From contig NZ_NTFY01000028.1 in the NCBI RefSeq assembly GCF_002289565.1, forward strand, positions 1 through 48,017: a stretch of DNA of 48,017 nt, written 5' to 3'. Position 1 is the stretch's first letter. Each line of letters starts with the position of its first letter. This document shows, one piece after another, positions 9,387 through 18,753 of the stretch. The position numbers and the translations under genes were made by a program. Source of the DNA: Rhodopirellula sp. SM50. Lineage in GTDB: Bacteria; Planctomycetota; Planctomycetia; Pirellulales; Pirellulaceae. Below the pieces are notes generated by a model. The model was not told the DNA's origin. It saw nothing but the letters and a program-made list of their open reading frames with translations, and did not search any database.

Positions 9387-10325
9387 TCAAAACCTGGGCG
9401 AAGGACGCCGCCACTGCAGGTCTTCGCTTCCGCCGTTGTCGACCTCCGCGAACGGTTCGGTCGACGGCAGGGTCGCGCTGTTGGGTCGGCCGGCGGTTTG
9501 CACGTTCGTGTGGTCGCCAAAACGGGTCGCGTCGGAAAAGCCGTTGGCCGTTCGGACGAAGGTCGAGTTGGTGGGCTGGCCGAAGCCCGGTTGGCTGTTT
9601 TGAAACTGGTTGCTCGGCGTCTGGGGGGCCGTCTGCGGATAGGGGGCTGACGCCGGGAACGCTCCGGCACCGGGGCGGTTCTGCGGAGGAACATAGCCGG
9701 GGGGGTAAGGGGCATGCGTCAGGTCGATCACCTGCATCCCTCCCGCACGAGGGCTGGCCGCCGGATCTGCCGCCGGAGTTGTCTGGCTTGCCGGGGACAG
9801 TCGCGGATCGACTCCGTTTCCGAACCCGTTGTTGCCTTGCGATGCGTCGCCGATCCAACCGGTTTGACGGACGCCGCTGTCGAATCCCGCCCCGCCGGCG
9901 TAGGCGGCCGGTGCACTCAAGTCGGTCAGTCCACGCGTCATTCCGTTGGAGCCCAGGGTGGCACCCGAAGGTGATGAACCGTTGGGGACGGATCCGCTGG
10001 GGGCGTAGTTTCCCGTCGGGGCACGATAAGTGGAGGGGGCGCCGTAGTTGCCCGGCGAGCGGTAGGATCCCGTCGGCGGCGGGGGCACGCGGGTGGGGGC
10101 TCCAAATGTTCCGATGCCCGAAGTCGGCTGGATAGGAGACAGCGTCGCGGTGCCTTGAACAGGCGATAGCGGTGACAGCAGCGACGAGCCACCGAGTGGC
10201 GAGACGGGCGTACTGGTCGTGTTGCGGCAGCCCGCCATCACCAGCAACGCTCCTGCGGTCAGCAGCACGCGGGTCAATGTGGTCATCGGGGCTGTCCCCA
10301 AACGTCTTGGATTGTTTCGTCGCAT
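9387..10325 (-). CDS. Pro/Gly/Ser-rich putative lipoprotein
   Basis: A secreted low-complexity protein of 312 residues with a lipoprotein signal peptide: LTRVLLTAGALLVMAGC, where MAGC is the lipobox and Cys is the expected lipidation site. The mature part is rich in Pro, Gly, Ser, Thr and Asn, with loose repeats such as RSPGNYGAPSTYRAPTGNYA, and has no catalytic motif. Three in-frame starts are possible (10361, 10325, 10286). I prefer the ATG at 10325, which gives a basic n-region; 10286 would also leave a complete signal. It is divergent from the WD40 gene and convergent with the PEP-CTERM gene (54-bp gap). Function unknown; a cell-wall or matrix-associated protein is plausible. Confidence 0.75.
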   Translation of the reverse strand: MRRNNPRRLGTAPMTTLTRVLLTAGALLVMAGCRNTTSTPVSPLGGSSLLSPLSPVQGTATLSPIQPTSGIGTFGAPTRVPPPPTGSYRSPGNYGAPSTYRAPTGNYAPSGSVPNGSSPSGATLGSNGMTRGLTDLSAPAAYAGGAGFDSGVRQTGWIGDASQGNNGFGNGVDPRLSPASQTTPAADPAASPRAGGMQVIDLTHAPYPPGYVPPQNRPGAGAFPASAPYPQTAPQTPSNQFQNSQPGFGQPTNSTFVRTANGFSDATRFGDHTNVQTAGRPNSATLPSTEPFAEVDNGGSEDLQWRRPSPRF

Positions 10326-10538
10326 GATCGGAAAGCCTGTGCGGAAAAGAAAATGCACCACGGCTTTAACAAAACGACAGATTTTGCTGAAAGTCCAACC
10401 AACACGAAAACCTGGTTTTTCGGCCTGAAATCCGTAGAACCGTTAAAGTTCGCGTGAATCGGGGGGCCGACTCGTGTCCGCCTTGCGACGCGTCGGGATT
10501 CGAACACCGCATGAAAGTCCGTGAGGTAAACCCTTAAA

Positions 10539-10674
10539 GGCAACGCTGTGAAGCATTTTTTAGCGGCAGGGCGCGAGCCCTCCGGTGTTTTGGCAAAGAT
10601 GAAGGACCGGAGGGCTCGCGCCCTGCCGCTAAAACCTCAAGAAACACTTGGGGAAAATGCGTCACAGCGTTGCC
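10539..10674. repeat. Palindromic repeat A2, overlapping a gene's apparent 5' end
   Basis: A nested palindrome. The outer arms are GGCAACGCTGTGAAGCA (10539-10555) and TGCGTCACAGCGTTGCC (10658-10674). The inner arms are TTAGCGGCAGGGCGCGAGCC and its complement, separated by a short loop that includes TTTTGGCAAAG. The right outer arm ends two bases before the proposed TTG start of the WD40 gene. The reading frame of that gene is open through the whole element, so an automatic caller may begin the gene at the GTG at 10548 inside the left arm. Confidence 0.88.
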
Positions 10675-10676
10675 CA

Positions 10677-11774
10677 TTGGGTCTGTCACGTCGTTGGATA
10701 CTGACCGCTGCGGCCGGCGGTGCGATGGCAGGTTTTCGCTGGGCGGCACCCGGCTGGGCGACCGAACCGCAGCCCCCGGTGGCGGCCGGGTTGTCGGCGA
10801 AACCGGCGGTTGAACGATTGACGCAAGTGGTTGAAAGTCAAACCATTCGGCTCAGGGCGGTCAGCTCGGATTTTGGCAGAACGATTGTCCAAGCGATCGC
10901 ATCGGACCCGCGAGGCAAGTTGATCGCGGTCGCCGGCGATGATCATGCGATTCGAATCATGGACACGGCGCAGTTGAAAGTCCGCGCGACGCTGCAGGGG
11001 CACACGGACATCATTCAAACGTTGCATTTTGATCCCGCCGGCCATCGGTTGGTTTCGGCGGGCAACGATGGGCAACTGATCATTTGGAATCGCGATGCAG
11101 ATTTCGGGGTGGACCAGCGGATGCAGGGCACACCGGCGCTGGCCTGTGTTCGGTTTTCGCCGGACGGTCGAGAGATCGCCGCGGTCGGATTCGAAAACAA
11201 GGTTTACCTGTTCACTCGTGAGAAACGCGCGGAACAACCCCAGGCGGAATGCGACTGCACCGACCTGCGTGCGGTTGACTATTCTGGCGATGGAAAGCTG
11301 TTGGCGGTCGCCGGACGCAGCGGCGATCTTCACTTGTTTGACCGCGCGACCAACAAACTGATCGACGACTATCAGATTCACACCGGTCGCATTCACGATT
11401 TGAAATTCAACGGATTGTCTCCGGTGATCGTCACTGCGGGCGAAGACGGCTACGTCGTGATGTTTGATACCGACATCAAACGACCGATTGGTCGCATCGC
11501 CGTTACGACGGGCAAGCTGTTTTCGGTGTGCATCCTGGATCGCCAACACCTTGCCGTCGCCGGCAGTGACAACATGATCCGCATCGTCAACGTGACGCTC
11601 GGTCGTGTCGTCGAACAGCTGATCGGGCACACCGGATCGATTGCCGCATTAGCGTCCAGCGGCGACGCTCTCTTTTCCGGCGGATATGACGCAACACTGA
11701 AACGATGGGACCTGGGCGGATTAAAAGCTGGCCGGGAACGCATCGCCGAACGCAACAACCCGATCGATCGATAA
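10677..11774 (+). CDS. Exported WD40-repeat (seven-bladed propeller) protein
   Basis: About 365 residues. Seven WD40-like blades can be counted, each ending in variants of GxDGxIxxWD: AGDDHAIRIMD, AGNDGQLIIWN, VGFENKVYLF, AGRSGDLHLFD, AGEDGYVVMFD, AGSDNMIRIVN and GGYDATLKRWD. This is a complete propeller, normally a protein-interaction scaffold. With the TTG start at 10677 the N-terminus reads as a twin-arginine signal (LSRRWILTAAAGGAMAG followed by an AxA-like site), so periplasmic export through Tat is likely. The frame is open upstream to a GTG at 10548, but those codons come from repeat A2 and would bury the signal peptide. No Shine-Dalgarno sequence settles the start. Binding partner unknown. 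Confidence 0.82.
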   Translation: MGLSRRWILTAAAGGAMAGFRWAAPGWATEPQPPVAAGLSAKPAVERLTQVVESQTIRLRAVSSDFGRTIVQAIASDPRGKLIAVAGDDHAIRIMDTAQLKVRATLQGHTDIIQTLHFDPAGHRLVSAGNDGQLIIWNRDADFGVDQRMQGTPALACVRFSPDGREIAAVGFENKVYLFTREKRAEQPQAECDCTDLRAVDYSGDGKLLAVAGRSGDLHLFDRATNKLIDDYQIHTGRIHDLKFNGLSPVIVTAGEDGYVVMFDTDIKRPIGRIAVTTGKLFSVCILDRQHLAVAGSDNMIRIVNVTLGRVVEQLIGHTGSIAALASSGDALFSGGYDATLKRWDLGGLKAGRERIAERNNPIDR

Positions 11775-11909
11775 CGCAGACAACGCCTTGAGCGGTTCGT
11801 TCACGCCGGGGGAGCGGCGAAAGCATCGACATCAACCGCGTGTGACCAGAGCAGAAACTCGGAAAAGCCCCCTTTTCCACTCGTACAGGCACATGGAGGT
11901 GCCGCGCTC

Positions 11910-14900
11910 GTGATTTGGAAACCCAAACGAATTCGCCGTTCACCACGGAAGCAACCGTCGGAAGTCAAGCGTCGTGCGCCTCGGCCACAGCACTTGGAGC
12001 GACGTGAATTGCTGGCCGCTGATCCGATTCACGTCGGAGTCGTGTATCTGGAAACGGATTATCTTGAATCCGACAACGACGTGGGCAGCGATTCCCAGGG
12101 CGATCGTTTTATCCTGTCGTTCACCGGAGGCGCTGCGGACACCGAGTTACAGCAACTGCGGATTCGCACCGACAAAGACGGCGATGGCATCTCCGTCGGC
12201 GATCCGATCTTTGACACCCAAGTCGGCGGCCGCGGCAAAAGCAACGCGCACGATTTCCAGATCATCAAGATCGAAACGCTTGACGGCAGGATCGCAACAG
12301 CGGAAGCCACGGTCGCCGATGGCGGGCAAGAGTTGGTCTTGAACCTGCAGAACTTCCGCGCAGGCGATCGATTGGAATTCACGATCGACGTCGACGAAGT
12401 CCTGCGCAATTCGCTGGATCTGGCCGTCTTCAACGATCGCTTGGACGTCATCACGTCGGGGCAGGAGTTTCAGGATTCGATTCTAGAAGCGGTGTTTGAA
12501 GCGCCGCACTATGAATCCGCCACCGCCGACGCGATCTTTTTGAATGATTACGGCGCGCCCCACCTGCAGCACGGACTGAATTTGCCGCCGGACGAAGGCA
12601 CCGGCCCGGACAGTCGCCCCAACCGTAGTGCCGCGGCGGTTGCGACGACCAGCCAAACGCCCAAACCGGTTTCGATCAGCGGTGGCGTTTGGCTAGACAA
12701 CAACTTGGACGCGATCTGGCAAGACGATGAAATCGGACTCGCAGACGTCGAGTTGGCCCTGTTCGCGGCCGGGCAGGACGGCCAATATGCGGACACCGGA
12801 CACCGCCTCCAAACCGACAGCTCCGGTCGCTATGAATTTGGGCGATCGCTGAATCTGATGCCGGGGCAATATCGTGTGGCGCAGCGGCAACCCGATGGAC
12901 TGTTCAGCGTCGCCGCAATTCCCGGATCGGTTGACGGACAGGCGACGGGCATGGTGACGAGCCTCGATGTCTTGTCAGCGATTCAAATTCCGCTTGGGGA
13001 TACCGATGCGATCGAGATGAACTTTGCCGAAGCAGCACCGGCGTCGATCGGCGGATCGGTGTACCGCGACGACAACGACAACGCTGTCCGCGACCCGGGC
13101 GAAGATGGGATCTCGGGCGTCACGGTACGACTGGTTCCGATCGATACCATTGCCGACCAAACCGTCAGCACGGCGATCACCGATGCCTCCGGAGCCTATT
13201 CGTTCGACGGACTTGCGCCGGGGGTTTATGAAATCATCGAGGTGACCCAGCCGGTTGATTTTGTCGACGGGACCGATGCGGCAGGAACCATCGACGGGCA
13301 GATCGTTGGGGCGGCGGTAAACCCGGGCGACCAGATCCGCGACATTCGTTTGGACGGCGGAGACGTCGGCATCGATTACAACTTCGGCGAACTGGCGCTG
13401 GGCGAACTTTCGGGGTACGTGTTTTTGGCCGCGCCGGGCGAGGATTGTGACGGTGTCCACACACCTGGGACCGATGAGCCGCTCGGTGGCGTGATCGTCG
13501 AATTGCAGACTCCCGATGGAAACGTGATCTCGCGCGTGACAACGACGCCGATGGGTCACTACAGTTTCGATTCTGTCGCTCCGGGCACCTACCGCATTGT
13601 GCAGTACACGCCGTCGCATCTGCTGGACGGTGCCTCCCATATCGGCACCATCGACGGCATCCACAGCGGAACGGCGAACGACGGAACGATGATCCGGAAC
13701 ATCACGCTGACGCCCGGCGGTGTCGGCGTGGAATACAATTTCTGTGAAATCGCCCCCGTCTCGCTTTCCGGCTACGTCTACCACGATCAATCCAATGACG
13801 GGCGGCGAAATGTCGGCGAAGCGGGCATCAGTGGCGCGATCGTGACGTTGATCGGCGAGGACGGCCAGATCGTTGCGACGACGGCGACCGACAACGACGG
13901 GCGGTACGAATTCAACGACCTGCCACCTGGTGTTTACGAAGTCCGCGAAACACAGCCGAATGGATTCTTGGATGGAATCGACTCGGCGGGGCGCGTCGAC
14001 GGCGTCACGGTCGGCAATGCGTCCGACGACTGGATTCGAATGATCGATCTTCCGCAAGGCTTGTCGGGCACGGAATACAATTTCGGCGAACTCTTGCCCG
14101 CATCCCTTTCGGGACTGGTGCACGCGGACTTGGATGGCGACTGCGTTCGCGATGAAAACGAAGTCGGCCTGGCCGGCGTGATGATCCGGTTGCTCGATGA
14201 GAGCGGTACCGAAGTCGCATCGGCGGTCACCAACGCGGACGGCATCTATCGATTCTCCGATTTGATGCCCGGTCGCTACACGGTCGTGCAAGACCAACCG
14301 CAAGGCTACTTCAATGGCGGATCGAAACCCGGATCCGAAGGCGGCGTGGCGGGCGAAAACCTGATCAGTGAGATCGAGTTGGAATCCGGCACGGTGGCAA
14401 CGGACTACGATTTCTGCGAAGAACCGCCGACGAGTCTGGCCGGTTCGGTGCACGTCGATAGCGACGGCGATTGCATCCGCGATGAAGACGAACGCGGCAT
14501 CGCCGGTGTGACGATCGAACTGCGTGACGCAAGCGGGGCGCGCGTCGCGACGACAACCACCGACGAAAACGGCGACTACCGCTTTGACGGGCTGCGCGGC
14601 GGCGACTACAGCATCTTTGAAGTTCAACCGGCGGGCTATCTGCAAGGCGGCCAGACGCTCGGCAGCGCCGGCGGTGTCATCTTGGGCGTCGACTTGATGT
14701 CCGTTTCGCTGCAACCGGGTCAGGCCGCAGTCGACTACCTGTTTTGCGAATACGAGCCGGGCACGCTGTCTGGAACGGTCTGGAGTGACAGCGACCAGGA
14801 CCAGATTCATGACGCCGACGAAGATCCGATCGGCGGTGTGACGATCAAGCTGATCGACGAAAATGGCGTCACGTTGAGATCGACGACGACCGACGTGCAA

Positions 14901-16766
14901 GGTCGCTACGTTTTCGACCAACTGCCGCCGGGTGTCTACAGCGTCCGCCAGATGCAACCGACGGACTACTTTCACGGCGGCCAACTGGTCGGTGACCGGG
15001 GCGGTGTTGTCGCCGAAGAGGACTTGATTGCGGGGATCAACATCGGCAGCGGGGTCGATGCTTCCGATTACAGTTTCCCCGAAATTCCACCGGCGATGAT
15101 CTCGGGATTCGTTTTCATCGATGGAGACGTGATTGAAACGGAAGAGCCGATCGCGGCGGAGGATTTGCGTCAGTACCGCGACGGAGTGTTCACCAGCGAC
15201 GACACACCGATTGCAGGGGTCCAAATTGAGATTCGTGACGCCGACGGTGGCCGACTGAACGATGACGCATTCTTGTCCGGTGGTGCGTCGGAGCATTCGG
15301 TCGTGATGACCGACAGCGAAGGAGCCTACGTGTTCACGGGATTGCGACCGGGTACCTACACCCTGTTCCAATCACAACCCGCGAATCTGACCGACTCGAT
15401 CGACACGCCGGGCACGACCGGGGGATTGGCCGTCAATGCGGCGGATCCATACACCGAGGAACAAGCTGAGCTGATCGCATCCATCGAAGCCACTCAATCT
15501 TTCGACGCGTTGTTGTCGATCAGTGTCGGCGCCGGAAATGAATCGCAGCACAACAATTTCAGCGAAGTTGTTATCGAAATTGTATTGCCACCGGAGGAGC
15601 CTCCGGTCGAACCGCCTGTCGATCCGCCCGAATTGCCTCCGCCATCCGATATTCTGCCGCTCCCGCAAACGGTACGCCCCTCCGCCCCACCGCCACCGAT
15701 CGAATCGTTTGACACAAAAACGATTTCCTTCACCGCAGGCGAGGTCGCAGAGCGAACGGTGCCGCGATTCATCGGCGAAGTCGACGCGGTGACGTGGCAC
15801 TTGAGCGTGATCAATGGCGGTTACCCCCGAGGCACCGTCGCATCGGGCAACCAATTCAAAGAAGTCGCGATGAAGCGAATGAGTCAGAATTGGTCCGAAG
15901 GTGACAACGCCGAAGGCTCTTGGAAGTTGTTGACGATCGAGGGCGAAGTCCGGCAAGAGAGCAAGCAGATGACGCTCGGAGCCGAAGACGCGGTCGCGCT
16001 GGTCGGCGATTTCAACGGCGACGGACATGACGAAGCCGCGGTGTACGTCGCAGGTCAATGGTTCGTCGATCTGAACGGCAACGGAGTCTGGGACGAAGGT
16101 GATCTGTGGATCTTGCTGGGGACAGCGATGGATCAGCCGGTCGTCGGCGACTGGGACGGTGATGGCAAAGACGACATTGGAATTTTCGGACGAAAGTGGG
16201 AACGCGACCTTCATCGCGTCAAACTGGACGCCGGCTTGCCGGATCCGTCCAACCGATCACGACGCTTCTTGGAAAACCGCAAGACGCTCGGCTTGGTGTC
16301 GGCACAGTTGCGTGGTGATGATCGCGCGCGGCTGCTGCGGCGGGGGAACGATGGCGAGCTGCGAGCCGATGCGGTCGACCATGTGTTCCAATTCGGCGAA
16401 GACGTGGACACGCCGGTTGCCGGTGATTGGAACGGCGACGGGATCGACCAAATCGGAACCTTCCGCGGCGGCACCTGGGTGTTGGATGCCGAAGGCGATG
16501 GGCGTCGCAAAGCCGGCGAAACCACCTTCGAGTTTGGACAGCCCGGTGATCGCCCCGTCGTCGGCGATTTCGATGGTGACGGGATCGATGAAGTCGGTGT
16601 GATCCGCGGCAACACCTGGATCATCGACTCCGACGGCAACGGCAAAATGACCGCCGATGATCTGCGAATCGAACTGCCGCCGGGCGACTCCGACGCCCAA
16701 CCGATCGTCGGTGACTGGGACGGCGACGGCAAAGACGAACCGGGTTACTACAACCGGGCGGGGTGA
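11910..16766 (+). CDS. Giant surface protein with SdrD-B repeats and FG-GAP repeats
   Basis: A 1618-residue protein. A GGAGGT ribosome-binding site lies 9 bp before the GTG start. The basic N-terminus ends in HLERRELLAAD (about residues 29-39), the N-terminal motif common in exported planctomycete giants. From about 257 to 1190 there are eight SdrD-B/Cna-B-like units of 110-120 residues, starting near 257, 380, 500, 620, 732, 842, 952 and 1063. Each has a variant of SLSGxVxxDxDGDCxRDxxE, then GVTIxL and PGxYxVxExQPxGY. A Pro-rich linker follows (about 1224-1270). The C-terminal quarter has FG-GAP/VCBS-like repeats with calcium-type DxDGDGxD loops (DFNGDGHDE, DWDGDGKDD, DWNGDGIDQ, DFDGDGIDE). 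Adhesion or cell-surface scaffolding is the likely role. No LPXTG or PEP-CTERM anchor is present. Confidence 0.93.
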   Translation: MIWKPKRIRRSPRKQPSEVKRRAPRPQHLERRELLAADPIHVGVVYLETDYLESDNDVGSDSQGDRFILSFTGGAADTELQQLRIRTDKDGDGISVGDPIFDTQVGGRGKSNAHDFQIIKIETLDGRIATAEATVADGGQELVLNLQNFRAGDRLEFTIDVDEVLRNSLDLAVFNDRLDVITSGQEFQDSILEAVFEAPHYESATADAIFLNDYGAPHLQHGLNLPPDEGTGPDSRPNRSAAAVATTSQTPKPVSISGGVWLDNNLDAIWQDDEIGLADVELALFAAGQDGQYADTGHRLQTDSSGRYEFGRSLNLMPGQYRVAQRQPDGLFSVAAIPGSVDGQATGMVTSLDVLSAIQIPLGDTDAIEMNFAEAAPASIGGSVYRDDNDNAVRDPGEDGISGVTVRLVPIDTIADQTVSTAITDASGAYSFDGLAPGVYEIIEVTQPVDFVDGTDAAGTIDGQIVGAAVNPGDQIRDIRLDGGDVGIDYNFGELALGELSGYVFLAAPGEDCDGVHTPGTDEPLGGVIVELQTPDGNVISRVTTTPMGHYSFDSVAPGTYRIVQYTPSHLLDGASHIGTIDGIHSGTANDGTMIRNITLTPGGVGVEYNFCEIAPVSLSGYVYHDQSNDGRRNVGEAGISGAIVTLIGEDGQIVATTATDNDGRYEFNDLPPGVYEVRETQPNGFLDGIDSAGRVDGVTVGNASDDWIRMIDLPQGLSGTEYNFGELLPASLSGLVHADLDGDCVRDENEVGLAGVMIRLLDESGTEVASAVTNADGIYRFSDLMPGRYTVVQDQPQGYFNGGSKPGSEGGVAGENLISEIELESGTVATDYDFCEEPPTSLAGSVHVDSDGDCIRDEDERGIAGVTIELRDASGARVATTTTDENGDYRFDGLRGGDYSIFEVQPAGYLQGGQTLGSAGGVILGVDLMSVSLQPGQAAVDYLFCEYEPGTLSGTVWSDSDQDQIHDADEDPIGGVTIKLIDENGVTLRSTTTDVQGRYVFDQLPPGVYSVRQMQPTDYFHGGQLVGDRGGVVAEEDLIAGINIGSGVDASDYSFPEIPPAMISGFVFIDGDVIETEEPIAAEDLRQYRDGVFTSDDTPIAGVQIEIRDADGGRLNDDAFLSGGASEHSVVMTDSEGAYVFTGLRPGTYTLFQSQPANLTDSIDTPGTTGGLAVNAADPYTEEQAELIASIEATQSFDALLSISVGAGNESQHNNFSEVVIEIVLPPEEPPVEPPVDPPELPPPSDILPLPQTVRPSAPPPPIESFDTKTISFTAGEVAERTVPRFIGEVDAVTWHLSVINGGYPRGTVASGNQFKEVAMKRMSQNWSEGDNAEGSWKLLTIEGEVRQESKQMTLGAEDAVALVGDFNGDGHDEAAVYVAGQWFVDLNGNGVWDEGDLWILLGTAMDQPVVGDWDGDGKDDIGIFGRKWERDLHRVKLDAGLPDPSNRSRRFLENRKTLGLVSAQLRGDDRARLLRRGNDGELRADAVDHVFQFGEDVDTPVAGDWNGDGIDQIGTFRGGTWVLDAEGDGRRKAGETTFEFGQPGDRPVVGDFDGDGIDEVGVIRGNTWIIDSDGNGKMTADDLRIELPPGDSDAQPIVGDWDGDGKDEPGYYNRAG

Positions 16767-17149
16767 GGTTACGTTTTAGGTTTCAGGTTTCAAGTTTCAA
16801 GTTTCAAGTTTCGGAATTTCCGCCTTCAGACGATGTCCGAGATTTTCTTGTCACCCATTTTCTTGTCTGACACTTTTCATTTCAAAATCCATTTTTCTGC
16901 CAACTCCCAATTCCCAACTGTCTTAAAACTTGAAACCTGAAACATAGAAACCTCGCCGTGGTGTTGTGTGGACCTGTGTTGCGAAAAGGCAACGTATCGG
17001 TCGATCGTGATCAACGCTTGATCGGCGTCAATTCGAGGCTTTATCGGTTCTCAGCGGCATCGGACGACGGCGCGTCTGCTTCGGCACGGATTCTGCATTA
17101 GCGAGACTGCACTTCTCGCGTCTCGTCCTTCGATTGCAGTCAACCGCCG
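16767..17149. repeat. Intergenic region with GTTTCAA tandem and inverted repeat
   Basis: No gene is supported in these 383 bp. At 16780-16812 the heptamer GTTTCAA/GTTTCAG is repeated about five times. An inverted partner, AAACTTGAAACCTGAAAC, lies at 16926-16943 and pairs with GTTTCAGGTTTCAAGTTT (16780-16797). Between the arms, TTTTCTTGTC occurs twice. The stretch is clearly more AT-rich than its surroundings. A terminator function for the giant gene is possible; the arms are 128 bp apart, so a simple intrinsic terminator is unlikely. Confidence 0.6.
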
Positions 17150-17977
17150 ATGCATTGCGTTACCCTTGCCGACCTCGCCGCCACGCTGTCCCAGCACGGA
17201 CCTTCTTTACTGGAGTTGCGGCCGCGTGTTCCGTCCGCAACGATCATGCGTTATTGGACGGCGTCTCGCTCTCGACATGAACTGTGGCACCGTGTGATGT
17301 CGCGTTATCGAGACGCCAAGAACGCGGGAAACTACGGGCGTCTGGCGGACTGGTGGTCCGAGCATCGGGTGGTTCTCGAAGAGATCCTGGTTTCCGAACT
17401 GTTGACCCGCGTCGTGGCAGCGATCGGAGCGGAGACGGCGGCAACCGACGGCGCCGAAAACCACGAGAGCCACGACAGTCTGGCCGCGGTCACGCACGGG
17501 ATCTATCTGGGACAAATCGAAGCCAGCAATCGAGTGGCCCAAATCATCTTGGAATCCTGCGGTGCCCGTGTGGAAGACACCGTGCGTCTGAATCGATTGC
17601 GATACGGGGTCGAGCGCTGGACGGACTGGCTGATCGGCCGCGTCAGCGTGCATCGGGATCGATCGTTTCAGTACAGCATCGACGCGGAACGTTCCCAAAC
17701 GTTCTATGACGAAGTTCGCGAGGGTGCCTCATGCACGCACCGAGACACCACGACGTGGTTGATGAATGCGGCGATGCGCGAAATGTTGGTCCGCCGCACC
17801 AGTGAGAACTCGGCGTTGGCCCACGCCAACCACGAAGTCGCCTCGTCCGCCCTGGCTCTGTTTCGGCCCGAGTTATTTGACGACTATGGCGTACCGAAAT
17901 CCGTTTGGTTGCACCGATTGCAAAAAGATGCCGCCAAGCTCAAGCCATTTGACTTTGCAGGAGTCGGCGGTTGCTAG
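17150..17977 (+). CDS. Conserved-looking hypothetical protein
   Basis: A 275-residue soluble, mostly helical protein without signal peptide or membrane segment. I do not recognise a domain. Charged residues and His/Trp are frequent (RYWTASRSRHELWHRVMSRY, WWSEHRVVLEEIL, YGVERWTDWLIGRV). The ATG start follows a clean non-coding stretch and codon use matches neighbours, which supports a real gene. It is convergent with a small secreted protein gene, with an 11-bp gap. No function is proposed. Confidence 0.75.
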   Translation: MHCVTLADLAATLSQHGPSLLELRPRVPSATIMRYWTASRSRHELWHRVMSRYRDAKNAGNYGRLADWWSEHRVVLEEILVSELLTRVVAAIGAETAATDGAENHESHDSLAAVTHGIYLGQIEASNRVAQIILESCGARVEDTVRLNRLRYGVERWTDWLIGRVSVHRDRSFQYSIDAERSQTFYDEVREGASCTHRDTTTWLMNAAMREMLVRRTSENSALAHANHEVASSALALFRPELFDDYGVPKSVWLHRLQKDAAKLKPFDFAGVGGC

Positions 17978-17988
17978 CCGTTGATCGA

Positions 17989-18432
17989 TCAGTCGTCGCT
18001 GGCCAAGATTTCCACACGCCCGGCGTGGCTGATCAGATCCAGCCCCGCAGTACGGTCTTCATTCTCGATCACGTTGGCGGGACGTTCGAACTTGTCGAGG
18101 GAGCACCGCTCCTTTGGAGGAGTAATCAACCCTTGCCAGTTTCGCACCGGCGCTCCGGTTGAGATGTCCAGTTCTTCGAGGACCACCTTGATGCCGCGGC
18201 CCTCCCAACCACGCATCGTCACATTGTCACCGCGCAGGATGATGCGTTCGGAATCGGCCAGTGGAATCTGGACCACTTCGGTCTTGCTGAACGCCTTGTA
18301 GGAAGACGCCGAGGCCTCCGTCGCATTGGCCTGCTTTTCCTGCAGGGCCTCGTCATCGGCGATACACCGTTCGGGGATCGTGGGCCCGGCGACAAGGCAA
18401 ATGATGATCAGAACGGTGAGTCGCATGTGCAT
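17989..18432 (-). CDS. Small secreted hypothetical protein
   Basis: A 147-residue protein with a signal peptide (MRLTVLIIICLVAGPTIPERCIA) and a mature part of about 120 residues. The latter includes ERIILRGDNVTMRGWEGRGI and KVVLEELDISTGAPVRN, a short beta-rich pattern I cannot assign. The frame opens upstream to a TTG at 18465, but the ATG at 18432 (or 18426) gives a standard signal peptide. The protein ends shortly after HAGRVEILASDD, which looks like the middle of a beta-helical repeat. It could therefore be the N-terminal remnant of a longer protein; no continuation is visible because a convergent gene follows. Repeat B2 lies upstream. Confidence 0.6.
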   Translation of the reverse strand: MHMRLTVLIIICLVAGPTIPERCIADDEALQEKQANATEASASSYKAFSKTEVVQIPLADSERIILRGDNVTMRGWEGRGIKVVLEELDISTGAPVRNWQGLITPPKERCSLDKFERPANVIENEDRTAGLDLISHAGRVEILASDD

Positions 18433-18562
18433 GGGAATGATCCGTGGGTGGTTGGTCAGTGCCAATTGTACCCGCGGAGATCAATGCCGGTTTAAGAGTT
18501 CACGCACGATGGACCTCCGGCGTTTGTCGACCAGCAAGAGGTCAGGCTGCCATGTGCGGCGA

Positions 18563-18704
18563 GATGAAATGACGAATATGCCCACGGATGGCAGCGCGAA
18601 CCCACGGATTTCTGGCACCCTGTCATCCGTGGGTTCGCGCTGCCATCCGTGGTTATTTTTTTCGATGGTTAAGCCTGGTTAAATTGCTGGAGTACTTTGT
18701 CCAG
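18563..18704. repeat. Palindromic repeat B2
   Basis: Second copy of repeat B (see 8282-8422), same orientation. It starts GATGAAATG and has the arms CCACGGATGGCAGCGCGAA and TTCGCGCTGCCATCCGTGG, more perfectly complementary than in B1. It ends AAATTGCTGGAGTAC followed by GTCCAG. The flanks outside differ from B1, so the shared unit is about 140 bp. It fills most of the 320-bp gap between the small secreted protein and the mono-heme cytochrome gene, both on the minus strand. Confidence 0.85.
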
Positions 18705-18753
18705 TCAGTGTTGGCTGGCTGAAAGCGCATCTCACTGATTTCCGATCAACCGT

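Noticed and set aside
12975..15371. Long open frame (798 codons) on the minus strand inside the giant surface protein gene
   Set aside because: It is the antisense shadow of regular SdrD-B repeats in GC-rich DNA. The + strand frame has clear domains and a good ribosome-binding site.
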